From Clostridia bacterium (lineage in GTDB: Bacteria > Bacillota > Clostridia > Lachnospirales > Lachnospiraceae), in the NCBI GenBank assembly GCA_009929615.1, contig SAAB01000024.1, positions 1-45,899 of the forward strand: a stretch of DNA of 45,899 bases, in the 5' to 3' direction. The notes under the pieces are model-generated. The model ran no database searches. It had not been told where the DNA came from and saw only the letters and a program-made list of their open reading frames with translations. Both the position numbers and the translations under genes were made by a program. Below are positions 34,592-43,377 of this stretch, one piece after another (positions within the stretch are counted from its first letter, which is position 1; each line of letters starts with the position of its first letter).

Positions 34592-34625
34592 TGCTGTGAT
34601 AACCAATTACCACGTTACCACAGCA
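34592..34625 (+). promoter_or_regulatory. Palindromic leader element before hisZ
   Basis: TGCTGTG-A-TAAC (34592-34603) pairs with GTTA-C-CACAGCA (34614-34625), an 11-bp inverted repeat with one mismatch and a 10-nt loop. It begins about 6 nt after the expected transcription start and contains a direct repeat TTACCAC (34607-34621 region). No T-box and no terminator are seen. The position suits a repressor operator or an RNA structure controlling the his operon; the factor is unknown. Confidence 0.45.
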
Positions 34626-34657
34626 AAGCAAACAAAGTATGAAACGGGGATAGAAAA

Positions 34658-35854
34658 ATGAAAGAAAGACTTATTCATACACCGGAAGGTGTAAGGGATA
34701 TTTATAATGGGGAATGTGCCAGAAAGAATATGTTATTGGACCGGATGAAGAATGTTCTGAAGTCCTATGGCTATAGAGATATACAGACACCGACCTTTGA
34801 ATTTTTTGATATTTTTAATCAGGACAAAGGTTCACTGCCATCAAATCAGATGTATAAATTTTTTGACAGAGAAGGGAATACACTTGTTTTACGTCCGGAT
34901 ATCACACCTTCGATTGCACGGGCAGTAAGCAAATACTTCCATGAAGAGAATTTTTCCATGCGTTTTTCTTATACAGGAAATATTTTTATTAATAATTCAA
35001 GCCTTCAGGGACGTATGAAAGAATCCACTCAGACCGGGGCTGAATTAATAGGCGATGGCAGTATTGATGCGGATGCGGAAATGATTGCACTGGCTATTAA
35101 TCTTTTATTGGCAGCCGGATTAAAGGAATTTCAGATTGATTTAGGCCATGTTGGATTTTTTAAAGGATTAATTGAAGAGAGCGGTATGGATGAGGAGACC
35201 GAGCAGACATTGAGAGAGCTGATTGAAAATAAGAATTTCTTTGGAGTTGAGGCAATGACAGAGAATCAGGCACTGGTTCAGCTTCCAAAACTTTTCGGTT
35301 CTCAGGATATTCTTAAAGAAGCAAAACGTCTGACTTCAAATATGAATGCATTGAGTGCAATTACACGATTGGAGCAGATTTATAAGATGCTTGGGGAGTA
35401 TGGTCTTCAGAAATACGTAACCTTTGACTTGGGAATGTTGACCGAGTATGATTATTATACAGGGGTCATTTTCAGAGGTTATACCTATGGCACAGGGGAT
35501 GCCGTGGTAAAAGGGGGAAGATACGACACCCTTCTTCAGAAATTTGGAAAAGAGGCCGAATCTGTTGGCCTGGCAGTGGCAGTGGATGAGTTGCTGATTG
35601 CTCTTAACCGTCAGAAGGTAGACATGGAAGACAGTGAATCTGTAACTATGGTTCTCTATTCCGGAGAGATGTTTAAGGAGGCTTTGAAAAAAGCAGAAGA
35701 ACTTCGTAAAGAAGGTGGTTGTGTTCAGGTGAATCGAATGGATACAGAACGAACTTTAGAAGAGTATCAGGCCTATGCCAGCCGTTTTGGTATCAGCCGT
35801 GTGATTTATTTTAATAAAGCCGGAGAAATGAAACTTTTGGAGGTACAGTCATGA
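34658..35854 (+). CDS. hisZ: ATP phosphoribosyltransferase regulatory subunit HisZ
   Basis: 398 residues, a catalytically silent class II histidyl-tRNA synthetase paralogue: [12 protein letters not shown] at the start, [15 protein letters not shown] as motif 2 region, and [24 protein letters not shown] as the synthetase-like histidine-binding segment. HisZ pairs with short-form HisG to make the feedback-inhibited first enzyme of histidine synthesis. First gene of the operon; CGGGGA lies 7 bp before ATG and the stop overlaps hisG (ATGA). Confidence 0.95.
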   Translation: MKERLIHTPEGVRDIYNGECARKNMLLDRMKNVLKSYGYRDIQTPTFEFFDIFNQDKGSLPSNQMYKFFDREGNTLVLRPDITPSIARAVSKYFHEENFSMRFSYTGNIFINNSSLQGRMKESTQTGAELIGDGSIDADAEMIALAINLLLAAGLKEFQIDLGHVGFFKGLIEESGMDEETEQTLRELIENKNFFGVEAMTENQALVQLPKLFGSQDILKEAKRLTSNMNALSAITRLEQIYKMLGEYGLQKYVTFDLGMLTEYDYYTGVIFRGYTYGTGDAVVKGGRYDTLLQKFGKEAESVGLAVAVDELLIALNRQKVDMEDSESVTMVLYSGEMFKEALKKAEELRKEGGCVQVNRMDTERTLEEYQAYASRFGISRVIYFNKAGEMKLLEVQS

Positions 35855-36486
35855 GATATCTGACATTTGCCCTGGCCAAGGGAAGACTTGCAAAAACAAC
35901 ACTGACCTATCTGGAGAAGATTGGTATTGAGATGGAAGAGATGAAGGATCCGGATACCCGGAAACTCATTTTTGTTAATGAAGATTTGAAGATTAAGATG
36001 TTTTTATCCAAGGCCTCGGATGTGCCGACTTATGTAGAATATGGAGCGGCAGATATCGGTGTCGTTGGTAAAGATACGATTCTTGAAGAGGGACGTAAAT
36101 TATATGAAGTTATGGATTTAGGCTTTGGAAAATGCAAGATGTGTGTCTGTGGACCGGAAAGTGCCAGAGAACTTTTACAGCATCAGCAGTTGATTCGGGT
36201 GGCTTCAAAATATCCGAATATTGCCAAAGATTATTTTAATAATATAAAGCATCAGACGGTAGAAGTTATTAAGCTTCATGGCTCTGTTGAACTGGCACCG
36301 ATTGTCGGATTGTCAGAAGTTATTGTGGATATTGTCGAAACAGGAACAACCCTTCGTGAAAACGGGCTGGGAGTTCTGGAAGAAATCTGTCCACTCTCGG
36401 CAAGAGTCGTAGTTAACCAGGTCAGCATGAAGATGGAGAACGAAAGAATCACAGGAATCCTGAATGAATTGAAGAAAGTGCTGTGA
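35851..36486 (+). CDS. hisG: ATP phosphoribosyltransferase, short form
   Basis: 211 residues, the short form that lacks the C-terminal regulatory domain and needs HisZ. Motifs: [30 protein letters not shown] and the PRPP loop region [15 protein letters not shown]. It condenses ATP with PRPP in the first step of histidine synthesis. GGAGG precedes the ATG. Followed by a 69-bp gap with a secondary promoter. Confidence 0.96.
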   Translation: MRYLTFALAKGRLAKTTLTYLEKIGIEMEEMKDPDTRKLIFVNEDLKIKMFLSKASDVPTYVEYGAADIGVVGKDTILEEGRKLYEVMDLGFGKCKMCVCGPESARELLQHQQLIRVASKYPNIAKDYFNNIKHQTVEVIKLHGSVELAPIVGLSEVIVDIVETGTTLRENGLGVLEEICPLSARVVVNQVSMKMENERITGILNELKKVL

Positions 36487-36501
36487 AAAAAATAACTTTA
36501 T

Positions 36502-36530
36502 TTTACATATGAAAAAAAATCTGATATATT
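36502..36530 (+). promoter_or_regulatory. Internal promoter before hisD
   Basis: TTTACA (36502-36507), 17-bp spacer, TATATT (36525-36530), in the only sizeable gap of the his cluster. Confidence 0.5.
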
Positions 36531-36555
36531 AAGTTAAAAGAAAACGGAGGCCAGT

Positions 36556-37851
36556 ATGAGAAAATTAAAATTGACAAAGGACGTCACCAGCGGCCTTTTA
36601 GATAATTTATTAAAACGAAGCCCTAATAATTATGGAGAATATACAGAAACCGTTGAGGGAATTGTTGAGGCGGTTAAAACAGAAGGGGATAAGGCCCTCT
36701 TTAATTTCTCCAAACAGTTCGATGGTGCTGATATTAATGTGGAGAACATCAAAGTAACCCAGGCTGAAATCGATGAAGCCTATACGCAGGTTTCCCCTGA
36801 ACTTCTGGAGGTTATCCGTAAAGCGATTGTTAATATCCGTGAATATCATGAGAAGCAGAAACAGTACAGCTGGTTTGATTCAAAGCCGAACGGTACGATT
36901 CTAGGACAGAAGGTTACAGCACTCAGCCGTGTAGGTGTTTATGTGCCGGGCGGAAAAGCGGCTTATCCTTCATCCGTATTGATGAATATTATTCCTGCAA
37001 AGGTAGCTGGGGTTGAACAGATTATTATGGTGACACCACCGGGCAAAGATGGCAAGGTGAATAATCCCGGAACCCTTGTTGCAGCCAACGAAGCAGGTGC
37101 AGATGCAATTTATAAAGTGGGCGGTGCACAGGCAGTTGCAGCTCTGGCTTTTGGTACAGAATCCATTCCAAAGGTGGACAAGATTGTCGGACCGGGTAAT
37201 ATTTTCGTAGCTTTGGCAAAAAAGGCAGTTTATGGATATGTAAGTATTGATTCTATTGCCGGACCGAGTGAGATTCTTGTTATTGCAGATGAAACAGCAA
37301 ACCCTCGTTATGTTGCGGCGGATTTATTATCTCAGGCAGAGCATGATGAACTGGCTTCAGCTATTTTAGTAACAACCAGCGAAAGTCTGGCAGATGCTGT
37401 TTCTAAAGAAGTGGATGGGTTTGTTGAGAAACTTTCAAGAAAAGCTATTTTAGAAAAATCCCTGGATAACTATGGCTATATTCTTATTGCAGAAGATATG
37501 GAACAGGCAGTGGACATTGCGAATGAAATCGCTTCCGAACATCTGGAGATTGTAACGAAGAATCCTTTTGAAGTTATGACACAGATTAAGAATGCAGGGG
37601 CTATTTTCCTTGGTGAGTACAGTTCGGAGCCGTTGGGAGATTATTTTGCAGGACCGAATCACGTGCTGCCTACGAATGGCACAGCGAAGTTTTTCTCACC
37701 TCTTGGTGTGGATGACTTTATTAAAAAGTCCAGTATTATTTATTATTCCAGACAGGCATTGGAGCCTGTAAAGGATGATATTATTCGATTTGCAGAATCC
37801 GAATCACTGACTGCACATGCAAATTCAATTAAAGTGCGTTTTGAGAAATAA
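36556..37851 (+). CDS. hisD: Histidinol dehydrogenase
   Basis: 431 residues, normal length. Zinc and catalytic residues are visible in LLSQAEHDELASA, SSEPLGDYFAGPNHVLPT (the His/Glu pair) and ESLTAHANSIKVR (C-terminal His ligand); the NAD-binding strand reads GRVGVYVPGG-like as SRVGVYVPGGKAAYP. It performs the last two oxidations from histidinol to histidine. CGGAGG lies 5 bp before ATG. Confidence 0.97.
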   Translation: MRKLKLTKDVTSGLLDNLLKRSPNNYGEYTETVEGIVEAVKTEGDKALFNFSKQFDGADINVENIKVTQAEIDEAYTQVSPELLEVIRKAIVNIREYHEKQKQYSWFDSKPNGTILGQKVTALSRVGVYVPGGKAAYPSSVLMNIIPAKVAGVEQIIMVTPPGKDGKVNNPGTLVAANEAGADAIYKVGGAQAVAALAFGTESIPKVDKIVGPGNIFVALAKKAVYGYVSIDSIAGPSEILVIADETANPRYVAADLLSQAEHDELASAILVTTSESLADAVSKEVDGFVEKLSRKAILEKSLDNYGYILIAEDMEQAVDIANEIASEHLEIVTKNPFEVMTQIKNAGAIFLGEYSSEPLGDYFAGPNHVLPTNGTAKFFSPLGVDDFIKKSSIIYYSRQALEPVKDDIIRFAESESLTAHANSIKVRFEK

Positions 37852-37879
37852 ATGACACAGCATTTAGGGGGTAAGACAG

Positions 37880-38470
37880 ATGGATATCCGTAAAGCGGCA
37901 GTTTCCAGGGAAACGAGCGAAACGAAAATTGACATACAGATATGCCTTGACGGTACAGGTAAGTGTAATGCGGATACAGGAATTGGTTTTTTTGACCATA
38001 TGCTGAACAGCTTTGCACGGCATGGCCTTTTTGACCTTTCTGTAAAAGTCCAGGGAGATTTGGAAGTAGACAGCCATCATACGATTGAAGACACAGGAAT
38101 TGTTCTGGGAGAAGCTATCAAAAAAGCTCTTGGAGATAAAAAGGGAATTAAGCGCTTCGGCTATTTTATTCTGCCAATGGATGAAACCCTTGTTCTGGCT
38201 TCTTTAGATTTATCAGGAAGACCATATTTGAATTACCAGATTCCTTTAACTGTAGAAAGAGTTGGAACTATGGATACAGAGATGGTTCGTGAATTTTTCT
38301 ATGCTTTATCTTATAGCTGTGGAATGAATCTTCATTTAAAACTGCTGGATGGTTTGAATAATCATCACATCATTGAGGCGGCATTTAAAGCTTTTGCCAA
38401 GGCTTTAGATGAAGCGGTTTCTTATGATGAGCGGATTAAAGATGTGTTATCTACAAAAGGCGCCTTATAA
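37880..38470 (+). CDS. hisB: Imidazoleglycerol-phosphate dehydratase
   Basis: 196 residues, monofunctional (no histidinol-phosphatase domain). Metal-ligand motifs are present: FFDHMLNSFARHG, DSHHTIEDTGI, LDLSGRPYL and NNHHIIEAAFKAFA. It dehydrates IGP to imidazole-acetol phosphate. It lies 28 bp after hisD with TAGGGGG as RBS; the HisA-like gene starts 13 bp after its stop. Confidence 0.97.
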   Translation: MDIRKAAVSRETSETKIDIQICLDGTGKCNADTGIGFFDHMLNSFARHGLFDLSVKVQGDLEVDSHHTIEDTGIVLGEAIKKALGDKKGIKRFGYFILPMDETLVLASLDLSGRPYLNYQIPLTVERVGTMDTEMVREFFYALSYSCGMNLHLKLLDGLNNHHIIEAAFKAFAKALDEAVSYDERIKDVLSTKGAL

Positions 38471-38483
38471 AGGATGTGATTTT

Positions 38484-39221
38484 ATGCAACTCTATGCAGG
38501 TATTCATATTTCTGACGGAAAGTCAGTCAATCCAAACGGCTTACACTACTTACGAAACAACATTATAACGATTGACCCTGTAAAACTGGCTCTTCATTGG
38601 CAGGAGATGGGTGCAACCTATCTTCATGTTATTGATTTGGATGCGGCTACGACAGGCTATCCTGTAAATGAGGAAACCATCAAAGATATACTTGATGTTG
38701 TACATATTCCGGTTCAATATGGCGGCGGTCTGCGAACCATTAAGGACATAGACAGCTACCTGAATATGGGTGTTTCCAGAGTTATCGTAAGTACTCAGGC
38801 CATTCAGAATCCGAATTTTCTGAAAGAAGCCATCCAGATATTTGGTGCAGACCACATTCTTGTGGGTATTGATGCCGATAAAGGGATGGTTGCGACCCAT
38901 GGACGGGCGAAGATAAGTAATTTTAATTCATTGACACTGGCCCAGCAGGTCGAACAATCCGGCGTTAAAACCGTTGTTTATACAGATGTTGTCTGTGCTA
39001 CAAAGGTCAAAGGTCCTGATGTGGAAAATACAAGAGAATTAATTGACCGGACACATCTTAATATTATTTATTCTGGCGGCATTGCTTCACTTCAGGATTT
39101 ACAGAATATGAAGGATATTGGTACAGATGGTGTTATGATTGGTGCGGCATTATATACAAACAAAATTAAATTAAGAGAAGCAGTAACACTATATGAACGA
39201 GGTGGTCAGGATGAAATATAA
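38484..39221 (+). CDS. HisA-like TIM-barrel protein with substituted catalytic residues
   Basis: 245 residues, HisA length and operon position (step 4, ProFAR isomerase). The barrel and both phosphate-binding ends are kept ([32 protein letters not shown]). Against canonical HisA, however, the first-strand Asp (AIDL, Asp8 in T. maritima) is His8 (AGIHISDGK), the Trp of the GW motif is Arg (HGRAKIS), and the loop RDGT is CATK ([14 protein letters not shown]). The second catalytic Asp (GIDAD) is present. Whether it still isomerises ProFAR is doubtful; it may be an altered, regulatory or structural homologue. ATG follows AAAGGATG; the stop overlaps the next gene. Confidence 0.8.
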   Translation: MQLYAGIHISDGKSVNPNGLHYLRNNIITIDPVKLALHWQEMGATYLHVIDLDAATTGYPVNEETIKDILDVVHIPVQYGGGLRTIKDIDSYLNMGVSRVIVSTQAIQNPNFLKEAIQIFGADHILVGIDADKGMVATHGRAKISNFNSLTLAQQVEQSGVKTVVYTDVVCATKVKGPDVENTRELIDRTHLNIIYSGGIASLQDLQNMKDIGTDGVMIGAALYTNKIKLREAVTLYERGGQDEI

Positions 39222-40455
39222 ACAGATAATACCGTGTATATGGCTGAAAGATGCCGGGGTGGCTCCAGAAGCAGTCATTGACCTGGATAATAAAGGTGCA
39301 GACCGGGTTTTATTAATTGAGGATTCTCTCTCGGGTGGAGAAGAGGCCTTGATTAAATTAATTAAAGCGGTTAGCGATAAATCAGATATGCCGTTGATGG
39401 TAAAATATCACTACGGACGGCTTGAGGATGTTAAAAAGATTCTTTATGCGGGTGCAAGCCATGTTGTTATGGATGCAGTTTCGAATAAAGATTTCCGTTT
39501 GATGGAAGAGGTTGTCGCCAGATTTGGTTCAGAGAAGATTCTTGCATGGCTGCCTTTAACCCAGCCATTGAATAATGCATTGGTTGATGCGATTAAGCAG
39601 TGTGGTGCCGGTGGATGCGTTGCAGAACATCACGATTTGAGTTCTTTCAAACTTTATCATATGCCTGTATTTCCAGTTACTTCGGAGGGGGATACAAGAG
39701 TTAGTGAAGAATTGCTCAGAGATGAAGATGTCCATGGCATTATTTTGGACGAACAGTATTCAAAAAAAGCGGATATGATGGATTTAAAAGCCCAGATAAA
39801 AAGCCATAATATAGCGGTGAATTCCTTTGAAAGCACCCTTCCTTTTTCAGAGTTTAAATTAAATAGTGATGGCTTGATTCCGGTTGTCACTCAAGATTAT
39901 AAGACGGGAAAAGTCCTTATGGTTGCTTATATGAACGAGGAGGCTTTTAATGAAACGATTCGCAGCGGCCGGATGACCTATTGGAGCCGGAGCCGTCAGG
40001 AATTATGGAAAAAAGGGGATACATCAGGACATTATCAGTACGTTAAATCTTTAGATATTGACTGCGATAAGGATACGATTCTTGCCAAAGTTTTACAGAT
40101 TGGTGCTGCTTGTCATACAGGTTCAGAGAGCTGTTTCTTTACGAATCTGGCATCCAAACCTTTCGATTCGGTTAATCCGATGACAATTCTTGATCAGGTT
40201 ATGGAAACAATTCAGGAAAGAAAGCGTCAGCCAAAGGAAGGTTCTTATACAAATTATCTTTTTGATAAGGGAATTGATAAGATTTTGAAGAAAGTTGGAG
40301 AAGAGGCAACAGAAATCGTTATTGCTGCTAAAAATCCAGACAGTGATGAATTGAAGTATGAGATTTGTGATTTCCTGTATCATATGATGGTACTTATGGC
40401 TGAAAGAGATGTGACCTGGAAAGAAATAACCCGGGAACTTGCAGAACGTCATTAA
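39211..40455 (+). CDS. hisIE: HisF-like domain fused to bifunctional HisI-HisE
   Basis: 414 residues in three parts. Residues ~1-215 look like a degraded HisF barrel: [14 protein letters not shown] aligns with the HisF start KRIIPCLDVKDGRV, and [32 protein letters not shown] follow. But the catalytic Asp11 is Trp and the second Asp (VAID) reads AWLP. Residues ~220-315 are HisI with its metal ligands ([34 protein letters not shown]). Residues ~325-414 are HisE ([32 protein letters not shown]). HisI and HisE look active for steps 2-3. GAGGTGG 5 bp upstream favours ATG 39211. Confidence 0.9.
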   Translation: MKYKQIIPCIWLKDAGVAPEAVIDLDNKGADRVLLIEDSLSGGEEALIKLIKAVSDKSDMPLMVKYHYGRLEDVKKILYAGASHVVMDAVSNKDFRLMEEVVARFGSEKILAWLPLTQPLNNALVDAIKQCGAGGCVAEHHDLSSFKLYHMPVFPVTSEGDTRVSEELLRDEDVHGIILDEQYSKKADMMDLKAQIKSHNIAVNSFESTLPFSEFKLNSDGLIPVVTQDYKTGKVLMVAYMNEEAFNETIRSGRMTYWSRSRQELWKKGDTSGHYQYVKSLDIDCDKDTILAKVLQIGAACHTGSESCFFTNLASKPFDSVNPMTILDQVMETIQERKRQPKEGSYTNYLFDKGIDKILKKVGEEATEIVIAAKNPDSDELKYEICDFLYHMMVLMAERDVTWKEITRELAERH

Positions 40456-40473
40456 GAAAATGGGGGTATTAAT

Positions 40474-40590
40474 ATGGCTATTTTTACTGCATTTATAACC
40501 TATCTTGGAAAATTCCTGCTTATTACAGCCTGTGCTGTTATCGGCTTTATTGCCGGAAAGCGATTGAAAGATAAGAAAACAACGAAATAG
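40474..40590 (+). CDS. 38-residue single-pass membrane peptide
   Basis: Begins MAIFTAFITYLGKFLL, one hydrophobic helix of about 25 residues, and ends in a Lys-rich tail (KRLKDKKTTK). A good TGGGGGT lies 8 bp before the ATG and the gene sits 18 bp after hisIE, so it is probably translated. Orientation would be N-out, C-in by the positive-inside rule. The function is unknown. Confidence 0.65.
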   Translation: MAIFTAFITYLGKFLLITACAVIGFIAGKRLKDKKTTK

Positions 40591-40592
40591 TA

Positions 40593-40621
40593 TTTACAAA
40601 GATTCCAAATAATTCTATAAT
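40593..40621 (+). promoter_or_regulatory. Promoter of alaS
   Basis: TTTACA (40593-40598), 17-bp spacer, TATAAT (40616-40621). The leader is about 80 nt; no T-box specifier or antiterminator structure was seen. Confidence 0.75.
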
Positions 40622-40704
40622 AGAAGACTGGCAGAACATTTTTTGCTTTGCTGGTTTTCTTTTTATGAAATGAATTATGAATGAATATACAGGAGGCTGA
40701 AACA

Positions 40705-43347
40705 GTGAGAAAACAATATGGTTTGAATGAATTGAGAACGATGTTCCTCGACTTTTTCGAAAGTAAGGGACATTTGAAGATGAAGAGTTTTTCATTGATT
40801 CCACATAATGATAATAGTTTATTATTGATTAATTCGGGGATGGCACCATTAAAGCCTTATTTTACCCGTCAGGAGATTCCACCACGTTATCGTGTGACAA
40901 CCTGTCAGAAGTGTATCCGTACAGGAGATATTGAGAATGTTGGAAAGACAGACCGTCATGGAACATTTTTTGAGATGCTCGGAAACTTCTCTTTTGGTGA
41001 CTACTTTAAACACGAAGCTATTGCCTGGTCCTGGGAGTTTTTAACAGAAGTTGTAGGTTTGGAAGCAGACCGTCTCTATCCATCCGTATATGTGGATGAT
41101 GATGAAGCTTTTGATATCTGGAATAAAGAAATTGGCATTGCACCGGAACGTATTTTCCATTTTGGTAAAGAAGATAATTTCTGGGAACATGGTGCAGGCC
41201 CTTGTGGTCCATGTTCTGAAATCTATTATGACCGTGGCGAGAAATACGGCTGTGGCAAACCCGGATGTACGGTAGGCTGTGAATGTGACCGTTATATGGA
41301 GATATGGAATAACGTATTTACCCAGTTTAATAACGATGGACATGGCAATTACACAACTCTTGAATTTAAGAATATTGATACAGGTATGGGCCTTGAACGT
41401 CTGGCTTCAGTTGTTCAGGATGTAGATTCTATCTTCGATGTGGATACATTAAAAGCGCTTCGTGATGAGATTTGTCATCTGGCAAATTGCAATTACAAAG
41501 AAGATACAGAAAAAGACGTTTCTATCCGTTTGATTACAGACCATATTCGTTCTGTAACCTTTATGGTTTCTGATGGAATTATGCCTTCTAACGAAGGCCG
41601 CGGATATGTACTTCGCCGCCTGCTTCGCCGGGCTGCAAGACATGGACGTCTTCTCGGTATTAAAGGTGATTTCCTTTCAGCATTGAGCAAAAAGGTTGTT
41701 GAAGTTTCCAAAGACGGTTATCCGGAACTGGAAGAACATCAGGAATTTATTACCCGGGTTATTGCTGAAGAAGAAGATAAATTTAACAAAACCATTGATC
41801 AGGGCTTAAACATTCTTGCTGAGATGAAAAAAGAACTGCTTGAAAAGGGTGAGAAGATTTTATCCGGTGAAAATGCCTTTAAATTATATGATACTTATGG
41901 TTTCCCCATGGATTTGACAGAAGAAATCCTTGAGGAAGACGGTATTAAGATTGATGAAGAAGGCTTTAAATCAGCTATGAATGAGCAGAAAGAAAAGGCT
42001 CGTAAGGCTCGTAAACAGAGTAATTACATGGGTGCAGATGAAACTGTATATCAGAGCATTGACCCGGCTGTAACTTCTGAATTTACAGGATATGATTCTT
42101 TAGTCTGTGAATCCCCAATCACTGTTATTACAACAGAGACAGAGATTTCAGAAGCTCTTGTTGATGGTCAGAAGGGAACAATCTTTACAGAACAGACACC
42201 TTTCTATGCAACCAGTGGTGGACAGGAAGGCGACAGCGGCCGAATCACTTTAGGTGACAGTGTCTTTGAAGTTGAGGATACGATGAAACTCGGCGGCGGA
42301 AAGATTGGACATGTTGGTGTTGTTACAAAAGGCGTGTTTAAAACCGGCGATAAAGTAACCCTGACCGTTGATGAAGAAAAACGTACAGCAACCTGTAAAA
42401 ACCATAGTGCAACCCATTTGCTTCAGAAAGCTTTAAAAACTGTTCTGGGCAATCATGTTGAACAGGCTGGTTCCAGTAATAATGAAAAACATCTTCGTTT
42501 TGACTTTACACATTTTTCTGCTATGTCTCCAGAAGAGATTCAGCAGGTTGAAGATATTGTTAATAAAGAAATCGGTGCAGGACTCCCTGTTCTGACGAAG
42601 GTCATGGACATTGAAGAAGCTAAGAAGACCGGTGCTATGGCTCTCTTTGGTGAGAAATATGGCGATAAAGTCCGTGTTGTTTCCATGGGAGATTTCTCTA
42701 AGGAACTTTGTGGTGGTACTCACGTAGCGAATACAGCGAATATTGCACTTTTTAAAATTATTTCTGAAACAGGTGTTGCTGCAGGTGTGCGTCGAATTGA
42801 AGCACTTACCGGACAGGGTGTTTTGGAATACTATGCTAATATGGAAAAAGAACTGAATGCAGCAGTTTCCGCAGCAAAATGTGAACCTGCCCAGCTTGTT
42901 AAACGTATTGAAAGCCTTCAGGATGAAATTAAAGAACTTCAGCGCGAGAATGAAAAACTGAAGAATCAGATGGCAAAAGATTCCATGGGTGATGTCATGG
43001 ATAAAGTGAGCGAGGTTAAAGGCGTAAAACTTCTGGCTGTAAAGCTTGAAAATGTGGATATGAACGGCCTTCGTAATCTGGGTGACCAATTGAAAACAAA
43101 ACTCGGTGAAGGTGTTGTAGCTCTGGCTTCTGCAGTGGATGGCAAAGTTAATTTGATTACGATGGCTACAGATGATGCTATGGCTAAGGGAGCTCACGCA
43201 GGCAATCTTATCAAATCTATCGCTAAGCATGTTGGCGGCGGCGGTGGTGGACGTCCGAATATGGCTCAGGCCGGTGGAAAGAATCCAAACGGCATTGATG
43301 ATGCATTAAAAGCTGTAAAAGACGCCCTTGAAGAGCAGATTCATTAA
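40705..43347 (+). CDS. alaS: Alanyl-tRNA synthetase
   Basis: 880 residues, full length. Class II catalytic core (RTGDIENVGKTDRHGTFFEMLGNFSF region, motif 2), anticodon-independent tRNA-binding domain (RGYVLRRLLRRAARHGRLLG), editing domain with HSATHLL (about 566) and CGGTHV (about 668), then coiled-coil and a C-terminal DHHA1 domain with a glycine-rich GGGGGGRPNMAQAGG. GTG at 40705 with AGGAGG 8 bp upstream and conserved start (KQYGLNELRTMFLDFFESKGH) is preferred to ATG 40681, which precedes the SD. Confidence 0.97.
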   Translation: MRKQYGLNELRTMFLDFFESKGHLKMKSFSLIPHNDNSLLLINSGMAPLKPYFTRQEIPPRYRVTTCQKCIRTGDIENVGKTDRHGTFFEMLGNFSFGDYFKHEAIAWSWEFLTEVVGLEADRLYPSVYVDDDEAFDIWNKEIGIAPERIFHFGKEDNFWEHGAGPCGPCSEIYYDRGEKYGCGKPGCTVGCECDRYMEIWNNVFTQFNNDGHGNYTTLEFKNIDTGMGLERLASVVQDVDSIFDVDTLKALRDEICHLANCNYKEDTEKDVSIRLITDHIRSVTFMVSDGIMPSNEGRGYVLRRLLRRAARHGRLLGIKGDFLSALSKKVVEVSKDGYPELEEHQEFITRVIAEEEDKFNKTIDQGLNILAEMKKELLEKGEKILSGENAFKLYDTYGFPMDLTEEILEEDGIKIDEEGFKSAMNEQKEKARKARKQSNYMGADETVYQSIDPAVTSEFTGYDSLVCESPITVITTETEISEALVDGQKGTIFTEQTPFYATSGGQEGDSGRITLGDSVFEVEDTMKLGGGKIGHVGVVTKGVFKTGDKVTLTVDEEKRTATCKNHSATHLLQKALKTVLGNHVEQAGSSNNEKHLRFDFTHFSAMSPEEIQQVEDIVNKEIGAGLPVLTKVMDIEEAKKTGAMALFGEKYGDKVRVVSMGDFSKELCGGTHVANTANIALFKIISETGVAAGVRRIEALTGQGVLEYYANMEKELNAAVSAAKCEPAQLVKRIESLQDEIKELQRENEKLKNQMAKDSMGDVMDKVSEVKGVKLLAVKLENVDMNGLRNLGDQLKTKLGEGVVALASAVDGKVNLITMATDDAMAKGAHAGNLIKSIAKHVGGGGGGRPNMAQAGGKNPNGIDDALKAVKDALEEQIH

Positions 43348-43377
43348 TCAGCTTTAAAGAAAAAACGGAGATAAGAT

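Noticed and set aside
40622-40704. T-box or other riboswitch in the alaS leader
   Set aside because: The leader is only ~80 nt, with no T-box consensus, specifier loop or terminator/antiterminator pair.
42433-43230. 265-codon minus-strand frame inside alaS
   Set aside because: Fully antisense to a perfectly conserved alaS; residue make-up is Phe/Ile/Cys/His-rich as expected for a shadow frame; no ribosome binding site.
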